The notes under the pieces are model-generated. The model did no database searches. It was not told the origin of the DNA and worked only from the letters and a program-made list of their open reading frames with translations. Position numbers and translations under genes: made by a program. Shown piece after piece: positions 33,491 to 42,314 of a stretch of DNA of 64,000 nt. The stretch lies in NCBI GenBank assembly GCA_024236015.1, contig JACKLK010000008.1:124001-188000 (forward strand), given 5' to 3'. Source of the stretch: Rhodoferax sp. Its GTDB lineage: Bacteria; Pseudomonadota; Gammaproteobacteria; Burkholderiales; Burkholderiaceae_C. Each line of letters opens with the position of its first letter. Position 1 is the first letter of the stretch.

Positions 33491-34171
33491 ATGGCAAATA
33501 TTCTGGTGGTCGACGACGAGCTCGGTATCCGGGACTTGTTGCAGGAGATCCTGAACGACGAAGGCCATACGGTGGAGGTCGCGGAAAATGCGCAGCAGGC
33601 ACGCGCGGCACGCCTGCGCGACCGCCCGGACCTGGTCTTGCTCGACATCTGGATGCCCGACACCGATGGCGTGACCTTGCTCAAGGAGTGGTCCTCTGCC
33701 GGCGCGCTGACCATGCCGGTGATCATGATGAGCGGCCACGCGACCATCGACACCGCCGTCGAGGCCACCAAGATCGGCGCACTGGCCTTCCTCGAAAAGC
33801 CGATCACGATGCAGAAGCTGCTCAAGGCCGTGGAGCAAGGCCTCACGCGTGGCTCCGTGCGCAAGCTGCAGTCGCCGGCCTTCGCGCCCGCCGCCGCCAT
33901 GCCTGCGACCGACATGATCATCGAGCCCGGCGTGGAGGCCGCGGCCGCGGTCGACGCCAGCCTGCTGCCGCGCCAGAGCTTCGGCCTGGACAAGCCGCTG
34001 CGCGAGGCCCGCGACGAATTCGAGAAAGCCTATTTCGAATACCACCTGTCGCGCGAAAACGGCTCGATGACCCGCGTCGCCGAGAAGACCGGCCTCGAGC
34101 GTACCCACCTGTATCGCAAGCTCAAGCAACTCGGCGTGGACCTGACACGCGGAAAACGCAGCATGGCCTGA
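33491..34171 (+). CDS. NtrX-like response regulator lacking the AAA+ domain
   Basis: This is a 226-residue regulator with a receiver domain (acidic DDE at 8-10, phospho-acceptor Asp52 in LLDIWMPDTDG, Lys103 in LEKP) and a C-terminal Fis-type helix-turn-helix (MTRVAEKTGLERTHLYRKLKQLG). True NtrX and NtrC proteins are about 450 residues with a sigma-54 AAA+ ATPase between these parts. Here a short Ala/Pro-rich linker (about 125-165) replaces it, giving a RegA/ActR-like layout. It should therefore act without sigma-54 activation. It uses the ATG at 33491. It is paired with the upstream NtrY-like kinase. Confidence 0.9.
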   Translation: MANILVVDDELGIRDLLQEILNDEGHTVEVAENAQQARAARLRDRPDLVLLDIWMPDTDGVTLLKEWSSAGALTMPVIMMSGHATIDTAVEATKIGALAFLEKPITMQKLLKAVEQGLTRGSVRKLQSPAFAPAAAMPATDMIIEPGVEAAAAVDASLLPRQSFGLDKPLREARDEFEKAYFEYHLSRENGSMTRVAEKTGLERTHLYRKLKQLGVDLTRGKRSMA

Positions 34172-34201
34172 CATTCGGCCAAACAGGGGCATTTGCGCTG
34201 G

Positions 34202-34207
34202 TATACT
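34202..34207 (+). promoter_or_regulatory. Probable -10 element of tRNA-Phe
   Basis: TATACT lies 11 bases before the tRNA-Phe 5' end. No convincing -35 hexamer is at the right distance. Confidence 0.35.
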
Positions 34208-34217
34208 CTGCCGCTCT

Positions 34218-34293
34218 GGCCCGGTAGCTCAGTCGGTAGAGCAGAGGATTGAAAATCCTTGTGTCGGTGGTTCGATTCCGCCCCAGGCCACCA
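34218..34293 (+). tRNA. tRNA-Phe (anticodon GAA)
   Basis: The anticodon GAA is at 34251-34253 in loop TTGAAAA, with T loop TTCGATT and encoded CCA. The acceptor GGCCCGG faces CCAGGCC, leaving a C-A mismatch at the fifth pair (34222 with 34285). Confidence 0.95.
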
Positions 34294-34302
34294 GAATCGA
34301 TG

Positions 34303-34326
34303 AACCCATCCTTGCGATGGGTTTTT
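34303..34326 (+). terminator. Terminator after tRNA-Phe
   Basis: CCCATC (34305-34310) pairs with GATGGG (34316-34321), extended by A-T pairs, followed by TTTTT. Confidence 0.8.
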
Positions 34327-34354
34327 CACGGGCCTCCCAGCAGGGAGGCACCAT

Positions 34355-34430
34355 GCGGGAATAGCTCAGTTGGTAGAGCGCAACCTTGCCAAGGTTGAGG
34401 TCGAGAGTTCGAGACTCTTTTCCCGCTCCA
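34355..34430 (+). tRNA. tRNA-Gly (anticodon GCC)
   Basis: The acceptor GCGGGAA pairs with TTCCCGC. The anticodon GCC is at 34388-34390, and CCA is encoded. Confidence 0.97.
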
Positions 34431-34445
34431 GAATGTCTGGTGCCC

Positions 34446-34473
34446 AAGCCCGTCCTGCGTGACGGGCTTTTTC
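34446..34473 (+). terminator. Terminator after tRNA-Gly
   Basis: AAGCCCGTC (34446-34454) pairs with GACGGGCTT (34461-34469), followed by TTTC. The gap from here to 34633 shows no gene. Confidence 0.8.
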
Positions 34474-34633
34474 TTTGGCGTGCCCGCATCATCATGGTTG
34501 CGCGTGTCCGATGTGCCGTGCGCGGTTCGGCGTCATGGTCTGCTGCCCGCATCGCCGATGTCGACCACTACCATTGGCGTCGAGCCCCTCGGGGCCGACC
34601 GATCCTCCAGCACCCTCATAGGAGTCCCGCCAC

Positions 34634-35482
34634 ATGACAACCATCGCCTACCTCGGCACCGGCCTGCTCGGCGCCGCATTCGCCGAAGCCGCCGCCAAAC
34701 GGGGTGACACCGTCACCGTCTGGAACCGCTCGCCCGACAAGGCGCGGGCGGTGGAGGCGTTCGGCGCCAAAGTGGCGGCCACGCCGGCCGAGGCGGTGCG
34801 TGGCGCACACCGTGTGCACCTGGTGCTCAAGGACGATGCCGTGGTCGAAGACGTGCTGGCGCAGGCACGCGGCGGCCTGTCGCCAGATGTAGTCGTCATC
34901 GACCACACGACGACGCTGCCGGCGCTCACGGCGGCCCGGCTGGATCGGCTCAACGCCGAGGGGCTGCGCTACCTGCATTGCCCGGTCTTCATGGGGCCAC
35001 CGGCGGCGCGCAACGCGCAAGGATCGATGCTGGTGTCCGGGCCGCAGGCCGTATTCACATCGGTACAGTCCGAACTCGCGCGCATGACGGCGCGTCTGGA
35101 ATACCTGGGCGAGCGCGGCGATCTCGCCGCCGTGCACAAGTTGTTCGGCAATGCGCTGATCGTCGGCCTGGGCGGAACGATCGCCGATGTCGTCACGATG
35201 GCCGGAGCGTCCAGTGTGGACGCCGCCGACGCGGTGAAGCTGATCGGCATGCTCGATCTCAACGCGATGGCCGCGCGCATCGCAACGGGCATGGCTCAAC
35301 GGGACTTCACACCCACCTTCGCGTTGTCGATGGCACGCAAGGACGTCGGCCTGATGCTGCAGACCGCCGCAGAGCGACCGATGGCCGCGTTGCCCGGCGT
35401 GGCCGCGCGCATGGACCAGCTGATCGCGGCCGGACATGGCGGCAAGGGGACCAGCGTGCTGGCCATCGACGCCGGCAATTGA
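34634..35482 (+). CDS. NAD(P)-dependent beta-hydroxyacid dehydrogenase family protein
   Basis: The 282-residue protein belongs to the 6-phosphogluconate/3-hydroxyisobutyrate dehydrogenase superfamily. It has an N-terminal Rossmann fold (YLGTGLLGAAFAEAAAKRG, then VTVWNRSPDKA with an NADP-compatible Asn-Arg), DHTTTLPA, the glycine-rich CPVFMGPPAARNAQGSMLVSG, and the helical domain with the conserved catalytic Lys in HKLFGNALIVG. The specific substrate is not identifiable; tartronate semialdehyde or succinic semialdehyde reductases are relatives. An AGGAG-like ATAGGAGTCCCGCC lies upstream of the ATG. It appears to be a single-gene unit. Confidence 0.87.
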   Translation: MTTIAYLGTGLLGAAFAEAAAKRGDTVTVWNRSPDKARAVEAFGAKVAATPAEAVRGAHRVHLVLKDDAVVEDVLAQARGGLSPDVVVIDHTTTLPALTAARLDRLNAEGLRYLHCPVFMGPPAARNAQGSMLVSGPQAVFTSVQSELARMTARLEYLGERGDLAAVHKLFGNALIVGLGGTIADVVTMAGASSVDAADAVKLIGMLDLNAMAARIATGMAQRDFTPTFALSMARKDVGLMLQTAAERPMAALPGVAARMDQLIAAGHGGKGTSVLAIDAGN

Positions 35483-35830
35483 CACGCGGGCACAGCAGGC
35501 CTCGCCGAGCCGGTGGATCGCATCGGCGGCCTTGGCGCGCTGGCCCTGGCGGCGGGGCCGCGTGCCGTGTACACGTCGAGTGTCCCATCGCTGGAGCGCG
35601 GGTTTCCCGGTTCCGGGCCGCCTGGCCAGGCGATGTGCGCCGTGCGACGACGATGCCGACGACAGGCCGGATACGCGTGCCAGGCGGCGCTGCACACCGG
35701 CCTGCCTGCAGCCAGGCGCGGCGCGGGCGCAACGCCGCAACGCCGAAAGGGTCACAATGGAACCGGGGTAGGGGCCGCAGCGCGCCGTAACCGGTGCCAG
35801 GCCCCGGACCCGTTCACTACGGAGAATCAC
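35483..35830. other. 348-base gap without a recognisable gene
   Basis: This G+C-rich stretch between the dehydrogenase and the universal stress protein shows no convincing coding frame, terminator or strong sigma-70 promoter. It should contain the promoter of the downstream gene. GGAG at 35821-35824 is the ribosome binding site of that gene. Confidence 0.6.
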
Positions 35831-36274
35831 ATGTACAAACGCATACTGGTAGCGACGGACGGATCGGAGTTGTCCGGCAAGGCGGTCGATCACGCCATTG
35901 CCCTGGCCAAGGTCCATGGCGCAGAACTGGTGGCCTTGAAGGTGACGCAGTTGCAGGTCGACGATCACTGGGATGGCCAGATCCGGCGCGATGCGTCCGA
36001 GAAGGCGGCGCAGGAGAAAAGCCGCGCCGAGATCTCGCAGGCTGTCGTCGACGGCGTGAAGGCGTCGGCGCAGGCCGCGGGTGTCTCGGCCCGGGCGCTG
36101 ACCGAGAAATCCAACTTCATCGCCGATACCGTGATCGAGGTCGCCAAGAAGCAGGACTGCGACCTGATCGTGATGGCCTCCCATGGCCGCCGTGGCCTGG
36201 CCCGGGTGCTGCTGGGCAGCGAGACCCAGCATGTGTTGACGCATTCGCACATTCCCGTGCTCGTGCTGCGCTGA
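35831..36274 (+). CDS. Universal stress protein, UspA family
   Basis: The 147-residue protein is a single Usp domain. It starts YKRILVATDGSELSGKAV, with the family Asp that contacts adenine, and ends MASHGRRGLARVLLGSETQHV then IPVLVLR, containing the glycine-rich nucleotide-binding G-x-x-G...G-S motif. It is therefore likely an ATP-binding Usp. GGAG sits 6 bases before the ATG; the upstream in-frame extension is not supported. Members are induced by starvation or stress; the exact role is unknown. Confidence 0.93.
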   Translation: MYKRILVATDGSELSGKAVDHAIALAKVHGAELVALKVTQLQVDDHWDGQIRRDASEKAAQEKSRAEISQAVVDGVKASAQAAGVSARALTEKSNFIADTVIEVAKKQDCDLIVMASHGRRGLARVLLGSETQHVLTHSHIPVLVLR

Positions 36275-36301
36275 GCGTGTCGGGCCGCGCGCGCTTGCAC
36301 C

Positions 36302-36321
36302 GGCCGGCCTGACGGCCGGCC
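36302..36321 (+). other. GC-rich hairpin after the universal stress gene
   Basis: GGCCGGCC at 36302-36309 and again at 36314-36321 form an 8-bp stem around TGAC. No T tract follows, so it is only a possible terminator. The rest of the gap to 36543 shows nothing further. Confidence 0.35.
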
Positions 36322-36543
36322 ACGGCATCGACCGCCAAGGCGCGCCGGACCCGCTCGCTCGGGCGGACACGCCCGGTCCCTGCATGGCCCTGTGGCCGGA
36401 CCGGGCCGACGCGGCGGTGCTGGTGTATGGTGTGCGCTTTGCCCTGTCTGTCAGATGCCCCGTTGCGCTTGCGGGTCCCGGTGCGGAACTTGTGCCGGGC
36501 CCGCGCGTCCCACTTCTGACCCGACTCTCAACCGCCTGCTTCC

Positions 36544-37659
36544 GTGTCCAGACCCCAGCGCCGATTCCTGGCCCTTTTTCTCGTCGTGCTCGTTCCCTGT
36601 GCCATCCTGCTCGGCTGGATGGCCCGCGCGCAGCCGCGTGCCCCGGCGACCGCCACCGACGAGGTCGCGCGCAGCGCCCCGCCGCCGGTGCCCGTGGTGC
36701 TGGCCACCAGCGTCGAGAAACTCGACACGGCGCGGCTGGAGGTGCTGGGCTCCGGCTTGGCCGCGCGCTCGGTCACCGTGTATCCCGCCGTGGCGGGCGA
36801 GGTCGTGCAGGTCGGATTCCGCGCGGGCCAGCGGGTGCGCAAGGACCAGGTGCTGCTGCGCCTGCAGGACCGCGCCCAGCGGCTGGCGGTCGACCTGGCC
36901 ACGGCCCGGCTGGAGGCGGCCCGGCGCCTGATGGCGCGGTACGAGAGCACGCGTGGCACCGGCGCGGTGCCGGGCAGCATCATCGACGAGGCGCAAAGCG
37001 GCGTCGAACTGGCCGAGATCGCGCTGCGCCAGGCGCGCGAGGACCTTGCCGACCGGGTCGTGCTGGCGCCATTCGCCGGGGTCGTCGGTATCGCGGCCGT
37101 CGAGCCCGGCGACCGGGTGGACTCCGACACCGCCATCACGACGCTGGACGACCGGCGCACGCTGCAGGTGGCCTTCGCGTTGCCCGAGGTCTATGCCGCG
37201 CGCCTGAAGATCGGGCAGACCGTGCGCGTGACCAACCCGGCCTTCGCCGGGCGTGATTTTCCGGGCCGCATCGACCAGATCGACAGCCGCATCGACGCCG
37301 ATTCGCGCAACCTGCGCCTGCGGGCCCGCGTACCCAACGCCGACGACCTGTTGCGCCCGGGCATGTCGTTCACGGTGCAGCTGGACCTGGCCGGCGCACG
37401 GTACGTGGCGGTGCCGGAGCTGGCGCTGCAATGGGGTCGCGACGGCGCCTATGTCTGGACGGTGGTCGATGGCCGTGCGCAGCAGGTGCTGGTGCGCTCG
37501 GTGCGCCGCGTCGACGAACAGATCCTGCTCGACGGCCCGCTTCCGGTGGGAGCCCCCGTCGTCGTCGAAGGGGTACAACGCCTGCGCGCCGGCCGCACGG
37601 TCGCCGCGGTAAACCCGGCCGCGGCCGCGCCGGCACCGGCCACCGCCGCGTCGCGATGA
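36544..37659 (+). CDS. RND efflux periplasmic adaptor subunit
   Basis: The 371-residue membrane-fusion protein links an inner-membrane RND pump to the outer-membrane channel. It has an N-terminal signal/anchor (about 7-27), a lipoyl/barrel-sandwich half (VYPAVAGEVVQVGFRAGQRV), a helical hairpin with coiled-coil character (about 110-165), the second lipoyl half (RVVLAPFAGVVGI) and a beta-barrel domain (GQTVRVTNPAFAGRDFPGRI). It starts with GTG at 36544 and overlaps the pump gene by 4 bases (ATGA). No dedicated regulator gene is next to it. Confidence 0.93.
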   Translation: MSRPQRRFLALFLVVLVPCAILLGWMARAQPRAPATATDEVARSAPPPVPVVLATSVEKLDTARLEVLGSGLAARSVTVYPAVAGEVVQVGFRAGQRVRKDQVLLRLQDRAQRLAVDLATARLEAARRLMARYESTRGTGAVPGSIIDEAQSGVELAEIALRQAREDLADRVVLAPFAGVVGIAAVEPGDRVDSDTAITTLDDRRTLQVAFALPEVYAARLKIGQTVRVTNPAFAGRDFPGRIDQIDSRIDADSRNLRLRARVPNADDLLRPGMSFTVQLDLAGARYVAVPELALQWGRDGAYVWTVVDGRAQQVLVRSVRRVDEQILLDGPLPVGAPVVVEGVQRLRAGRTVAAVNPAAAAPAPATAASR

Positions 37660-40600
37660 ACCCGCGCGACGCCGACGACCTGCCGGCGCTGGCGATCCGC
37701 CGGCCCTGGCTGGTGATCGTGATCAACCTGCTGCTGGTCATTGCCGGCATCAGTGCGCTGCTCGGGGTCGAGGTGCGCGAATTGCCCAACATCGACCGCC
37801 CTATCGTCGCGGTACGGGCCGACTACCCCGGCGCCGCGCCCGAGACACTCGACGCCGAGGTCACGCGGGTGCTCGAGGCCGCCGCCGCGCGGGTGCCGGG
37901 TGTCTACCTGGTGCGTTCAGCCAGCGAAGAGGGCAACCTGCGCGTCATCATCGAATTCAATCCGGGTGTGGACCTGGTCACGGCGGCCAACGACGTGCGC
38001 GACGCGATCGCGCGGGCGCAGCGCGATCTGCCGGCCGGCGTGCAGAACCTGACGGTGGTGAAGTCCGACGCCGACGCCGATCCGGTGCTGCAGCTGGCGG
38101 TGTCCAGCGACTCGCTGGCGATCGATGCCTTGTCGCGCGTGGTCGAGGATCGCATCGAGCCCGAACTGGTCTCGGTGCCCGGCGTGGCCGACGTGACCCT
38201 GTTCGGCTCGCGCAAGCGCGTGATGCGGGTGCGCATCGAGCCGACGAGGCTCGCGGCCCACGGCCTGTCGGTCGACGACGTTGCCGCCGTGTTGCGCACC
38301 GCGCGTGCCGACGTGCCGGCCGGCAGCCTGGAGTCGCAGCAGCAGGAGTTGCTGGTGCGCGCCAACGCCTCGGTGGCCTCGCCGGCGCAGATGCGGGCCT
38401 TGCGCGTGCGCCCGGGACTGGCGCTGGGCGAGGTGGCCGACGTGTTCTACGCGCCGGCCGACGCCACCTCCTACGTGCGGCTCAACGGTCGCAACGTCGT
38501 GAGCCTGGGCATCGTGCGACAGGCGCAGTCCAACAGCGTGTCGATCTCGGACGGCGTGCGCGCCGCGGTCGCGCGCATCAACCAGGGCAATGACGCGGTG
38601 CAGCTGACCGTGGTCTCGGACGACGCGGTGTTCATCCGCGGCGCCATCGGCGAGGTCGTGTTCAGCCTGGGCGCGGCGGCGCTGATCGTGATCGGTGTCG
38701 TCGGCCTGTTCCTGGGCAGCTGGCGCGCCACGCTGGTGCCGGCGGTGGCGATACCGATCGCGCTGATCGGCACGCTGGCCGCGATCTGGGCACTGGGGTT
38801 CTCGGTCAACCTGCTGACCCTGCTGGCCTTGCTGCTGGCCACCGGCCTGGTGGTGGACGACGCCATCGTCGTGCTCGAGAACATCCAGCGCCGGCGCGCC
38901 CAGGGCCTGGGCCCGCGCGCGGCGGCGGTGCTCGGCACGCGCGAGGTGTTTTTTGCCGTCGTGGCAACCACGTCGACGCTGGTGGCGGTGTTCGTGCCGA
39001 TCTCCTTCCTGCCGTCGGCCGCCGGCCGGCTGTTCGCCGAATTCGGATTCGTGATGGCGATCGCCGTGGCCTTGTCGTCCTTCGTCGCCTTGTCGCTCGG
39101 GCCGATGATCGCGTCGCGGCTGCCGGCCGAGTCCGAACCCGGCTTCGTCTGGCGCCGCCTGTCGGCCGGCGGCGATCGGGCGGTCGCGTTGTACGAGCGG
39201 ATGCTGGCCGCATGCCTGCGCCATGCCTGGTGGGTGCTGGCGGTGAGCCTGGCGCTCGCGCTGGGTGCGGCCCTGCTGTATCCGCGGCTGGCGCAGGAGC
39301 TCACGCCGGTCGAGGATCGCGGCGTGTTGTCGATCCGGCTCGACGGCCCGGACGGCGTCGGCCTGGCCTACAGCGACCGCCAGATCGAGCAGGCGCTGGC
39401 CGCGGTGACGCCGCTGCAGGACGAGGGCCTGGTCGAGAACATCTACACCATCACCGGTTTCTACGACCTCAACCGCGGCTACATCATCGCGCCGCTGGTC
39501 GACTGGGACCGGCGCACCGTCTCGCAGGCCACGCTGTCGGCGCGGGTGCAGCGCGCGCTCGATGGCTTGCCCGGGGTCCGGGTGCGCATCCGCAGCGGAT
39601 CCAGCCTGGGCTACAGCGGTGGCGACGGCAGCGTGCAGATGGCGATCACCGGTGACGACTACACGCGTATCGCCGAGGCCGCGTACGCGTACGCCGAGGC
39701 GATCGAACGCGAGTTGCCGAGCATGCGCGACGTGCGGGTCAACTATGCCGCCACCCAGCCGCAACTCACGCTGCAGGTCGATCGTCAGCGCGCGGCCGAA
39801 CTCGGCGTGCCGGTCGACGGCCTGGACACCGTGTTGCGGGCCCTGGTCGACGGTACCGAGGTGGCCGAGCTGACCGCCGACGACCGCAGCGTGCCGGTGA
39901 TGCTCGAGAGCCGCGCACGCGGCGCCACCAACCCGCAGGACCTGCTCGGCCTGCAGGTGCGCGCCGGCAACGGGCAACTGGTGTCGCTGGCGCAGTTCGT
40001 GCGGTTCGAGGAGACCGCCATTCCGTCGGAACTGCAACGCCTGGGTCAGCGGCGCTCGGTGGGCCTGTCCGGCGTCACCGCCGAGGGTGTGCCGCTGCGC
40101 CAGGCGGTGGACGGCCTGCGCGCCCTGGCCGCAAAAGAGTTGCCCCAGGGCATGGGCCTGTTGTTCCGCGGCGATGCCGCCACGCTGGAGCAGACCGGGC
40201 GCGACGTGATGGTGACCTTCGGCATTGCGCTGCTGGTCGTGTTCCTGGTGCTGGTGGCGCAGTTCGAAGGCGTCACCAGCGCCGCCGTGGTGCTGGTCAG
40301 CGTGCCGTTCGGACTGGCCGCCGCGGTGTTCGCGATGGCGCTGACCGGCACCTCGATCAACATCTACACCCAGATCGGCCTGCTGCTGCTGGTGGGCGTG
40401 ATGGCCAAGAACAGCATCCTGATGGTCGAGTTCGCCGGCCAGCTGCGCGACGCCGGGCGCAGCGTGCGCGAGGCCGCGCAGGAGGCCGCCAGCCTGCGCC
40501 TGCGGCCGATCGTGATGACGATGGCCTCGACCGTGCTTGGCGCCGTGCCGCTGGTGCTGGGCAGCGGGCCGGGCGCCGAGTCGCGCGCGGCCATCGGCTG

Positions 40601-40766
40601 GGTGATCTTCGGCGGCCTGTCGCTGGCGGCGGTGTTCACGCTGTTCCTGACCCCGGTGGTCTACCTGGGCCTGGCCCGGTTCTCCCAGCCGCGCGCGCAC
40701 CAGGGCGAACGGCTGGCGCGCGAGATGCAGTCGGCCTCCGATGCCGGCGCGGTGGAGTCGGTGTGA
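37656..40766 (+). CDS. RND efflux transporter permease (HAE1-like)
   Basis: This 1036-residue inner-membrane pump has the twelve-helix RND layout with two large periplasmic loops. Typical segments are LPNIDRPIVAVRADYPGAAPE near the start, TGLVVDDAIVVLENIQRR with the proton-relay aspartates in helix 4, GVMAKNSILMVEFAGQLRDAG in helix 10, and GSGPGAESRAAIGWVIFGGL near the end. I use the ATG at 37656, which overlaps the adaptor stop; the longer in-frame reading is a shadow. Substrates are not predictable. It is followed by an outer-membrane factor gene. Confidence 0.95.
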   Translation: MNPRDADDLPALAIRRPWLVIVINLLLVIAGISALLGVEVRELPNIDRPIVAVRADYPGAAPETLDAEVTRVLEAAAARVPGVYLVRSASEEGNLRVIIEFNPGVDLVTAANDVRDAIARAQRDLPAGVQNLTVVKSDADADPVLQLAVSSDSLAIDALSRVVEDRIEPELVSVPGVADVTLFGSRKRVMRVRIEPTRLAAHGLSVDDVAAVLRTARADVPAGSLESQQQELLVRANASVASPAQMRALRVRPGLALGEVADVFYAPADATSYVRLNGRNVVSLGIVRQAQSNSVSISDGVRAAVARINQGNDAVQLTVVSDDAVFIRGAIGEVVFSLGAAALIVIGVVGLFLGSWRATLVPAVAIPIALIGTLAAIWALGFSVNLLTLLALLLATGLVVDDAIVVLENIQRRRAQGLGPRAAAVLGTREVFFAVVATTSTLVAVFVPISFLPSAAGRLFAEFGFVMAIAVALSSFVALSLGPMIASRLPAESEPGFVWRRLSAGGDRAVALYERMLAACLRHAWWVLAVSLALALGAALLYPRLAQELTPVEDRGVLSIRLDGPDGVGLAYSDRQIEQALAAVTPLQDEGLVENIYTITGFYDLNRGYIIAPLVDWDRRTVSQATLSARVQRALDGLPGVRVRIRSGSSLGYSGGDGSVQMAITGDDYTRIAEAAYAYAEAIERELPSMRDVRVNYAATQPQLTLQVDRQRAAELGVPVDGLDTVLRALVDGTEVAELTADDRSVPVMLESRARGATNPQDLLGLQVRAGNGQLVSLAQFVRFEETAIPSELQRLGQRRSVGLSGVTAEGVPLRQAVDGLRALAAKELPQGMGLLFRGDAATLEQTGRDVMVTFGIALLVVFLVLVAQFEGVTSAAVVLVSVPFGLAAAVFAMALTGTSINIYTQIGLLLLVGVMAKNSILMVEFAGQLRDAGRSVREAAQEAASLRLRPIVMTMASTVLGAVPLVLGSGPGAESRAAIGWVIFGGLSLAAVFTLFLTPVVYLGLARFSQPRAHQGERLAREMQSASDAGAVESV

Positions 40767-42268
40767 TGCCGGGTGCCGCAGCGCCACCACACGCCGTTCG
40801 CCAGCCGCCAGCACGCGCGATGGCGGCCATGGTGTTGGTGCTGCTGCTGACGGGTTGTGCGCAGACCGGCCCGCGCCACGGTGTTGCGGGCCCCGCGACG
40901 GTGGCGCCCGCGGTGGCGCTCGGCGTCGACGATCGTTTCGGTGCCGACGCCGGGGCGCCGCGGCCATCGATCGCCGACCTGCGCTGGTGGCACCGATTCG
41001 ACGACGCCGCGATGGCGTCCTGGGTCGAGCGTGCGCTCGCCGCCAATCCGGCGGTCGCCATCGCCGGCGAGCAGACGGCGCAGGCCCGTGCGCTGCTGCG
41101 ATCGGCACGGGCGCAGCGGGGCGTGCAGCTCGGTGCCCAGGCCGACGCGACGCTGCGCCTGCAACGCGACGCCGGCGAGCGCCGCCTGCAGCCCGGCGCC
41201 GGACTGACGCTGGATTTCGACACCGACCTGTGGGGTGGCCTGCGCCAGGCCGAACAATCGGCCGCGGCCGGCCTGCTGCGCAGCCAGGACCTGCTGCAGG
41301 CCCAGCGGCTGTCGACCGCCGGCCTGGCGGCGCGCGCCTATCTGGAGTGGCGCGTCGCCGCGCAGGATGCCGCGTTGCTGGCCGACGTGCTGCAGTTGCA
41401 ACGCGAGGTGCTGCGCGTGGCGACGATCCGTGTCGAGGCCGGACTGGCGCCGGTGCTGGACCGCGACCGCGCGACGGCCGAAATGGCGGCGACCGAGGCC
41501 GAGCAGGCGGCCGCAGCGGTGCGGGTGCGCCAGTCCCTGGCCGCGCTGCAGGTGCTCGCGGGCGAGTCGCCGCTGCCGTCCGCGCAAACCCCGGGCGGGC
41601 CACAGGGCACGACGGCCGGGGCGCTGTCCGACATCCCGGCCTTGCAGGGCTTGCAGCCGGTGGCGCGGCCACTCGATCTGCTGCGCCTGCGCCCCGACCT
41701 GCGCGCCGCCGAGCAGGCGCTGGTCGGTGCGGCGGCCGACGTGGGGGTGGCCGAGGCCGCGCTGCGACCGCGCCTGCGCCTGCCGGGGCGGCTGGTGTTC
41801 GGCGCCGCCACCGGCGGTGGCCTGCTGGAACTGGTGACGGCAACCCTGGCCGCCGCATTGGATGTGACCCTGTTCGACGGCGGCGCGCGCCAGGCCGACG
41901 TGGACGCGGCCCGGTCCCGTGCCCGCAGCGCCGCCCAGGTCTACCGCCAGACCTTGCTGCAGGCCTTGCAGCAGGTCGAGTCGGCCCTGGCGGCGCAACA
42001 GGGCGCGACCGTGCGCGTGGCGGCGCGTGAACGGGCCGCCGATGCGGCGCGCGCTGCCGAGATGCAGGCGCGATCGCTGTACCGAGCGGGGCTGGCCGGG
42101 TCGCTGGAATGGATCGACGCGCAGCGGATCGCACTGGCGAACCGGCGCGCGTTGCTGCAGGCGCGCGCCGACGCGGCTGCCGCGGCGGTGCTGGCGTTCG
42201 AGACCATGGGCCTGATCGACGACGCGCAGGACGGCGCGACCGGCGACCCGCGCAGCGACGCACCGTGA
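40766..42268 (+). CDS. Outer-membrane efflux lipoprotein, NodT/OprM family
   Basis: The 500-residue outer-membrane factor completes the tripartite efflux system. A signal peptide ends in a lipobox LLTGC (Cys31), so it is a lipoprotein. Family features include LRWWHRFDDAAMASWVERAL, a repeated coiled-coil/beta architecture, RPDLRAAEQALVGAAADVGVAEAALRPRL (in parts RPDLRAAEQALVG and AAADVGVAEAALRP) and a second half repeating this pattern. Start choice: GTG at 40763 and ATG at 40766 are adjacent, and the ATG overlaps the pump stop by one base. An internal Met19 just before the hydrophobic core is another option. Confidence 0.92.
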   Translation: MPGAAAPPHAVRQPPARAMAAMVLVLLLTGCAQTGPRHGVAGPATVAPAVALGVDDRFGADAGAPRPSIADLRWWHRFDDAAMASWVERALAANPAVAIAGEQTAQARALLRSARAQRGVQLGAQADATLRLQRDAGERRLQPGAGLTLDFDTDLWGGLRQAEQSAAAGLLRSQDLLQAQRLSTAGLAARAYLEWRVAAQDAALLADVLQLQREVLRVATIRVEAGLAPVLDRDRATAEMAATEAEQAAAAVRVRQSLAALQVLAGESPLPSAQTPGGPQGTTAGALSDIPALQGLQPVARPLDLLRLRPDLRAAEQALVGAAADVGVAEAALRPRLRLPGRLVFGAATGGGLLELVTATLAAALDVTLFDGGARQADVDAARSRARSAAQVYRQTLLQALQQVESALAAQQGATVRVAARERAADAARAAEMQARSLYRAGLAGSLEWIDAQRIALANRRALLQARADAAAAAVLAFETMGLIDDAQDGATGDPRSDAP

Positions 42269-42314
42269 CCCTCGCCTGGCCATCGCGCGGCGCACGCGTT
42301 ACGATGTCCGCACC

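Noticed and set aside
33491..34171. Frameshifted or truncated full-length NtrX
   Set aside because: The receiver, linker and Fis HTH are in one clean frame and no AAA+ motif (GESGTGKE-type Walker A) occurs nearby in any frame; it is a genuine short regulator.
34218..34473. tRNA-Phe/tRNA-Gly pair as an attachment site
   Set aside because: Both are followed immediately by terminators and ordinary genes, with no direct repeat or mobile gene visible.
40636..41223. Minus-strand frames within the outer-membrane channel gene
   Set aside because: Low complexity and fully overlapped by a complete NodT-family gene with lipobox.
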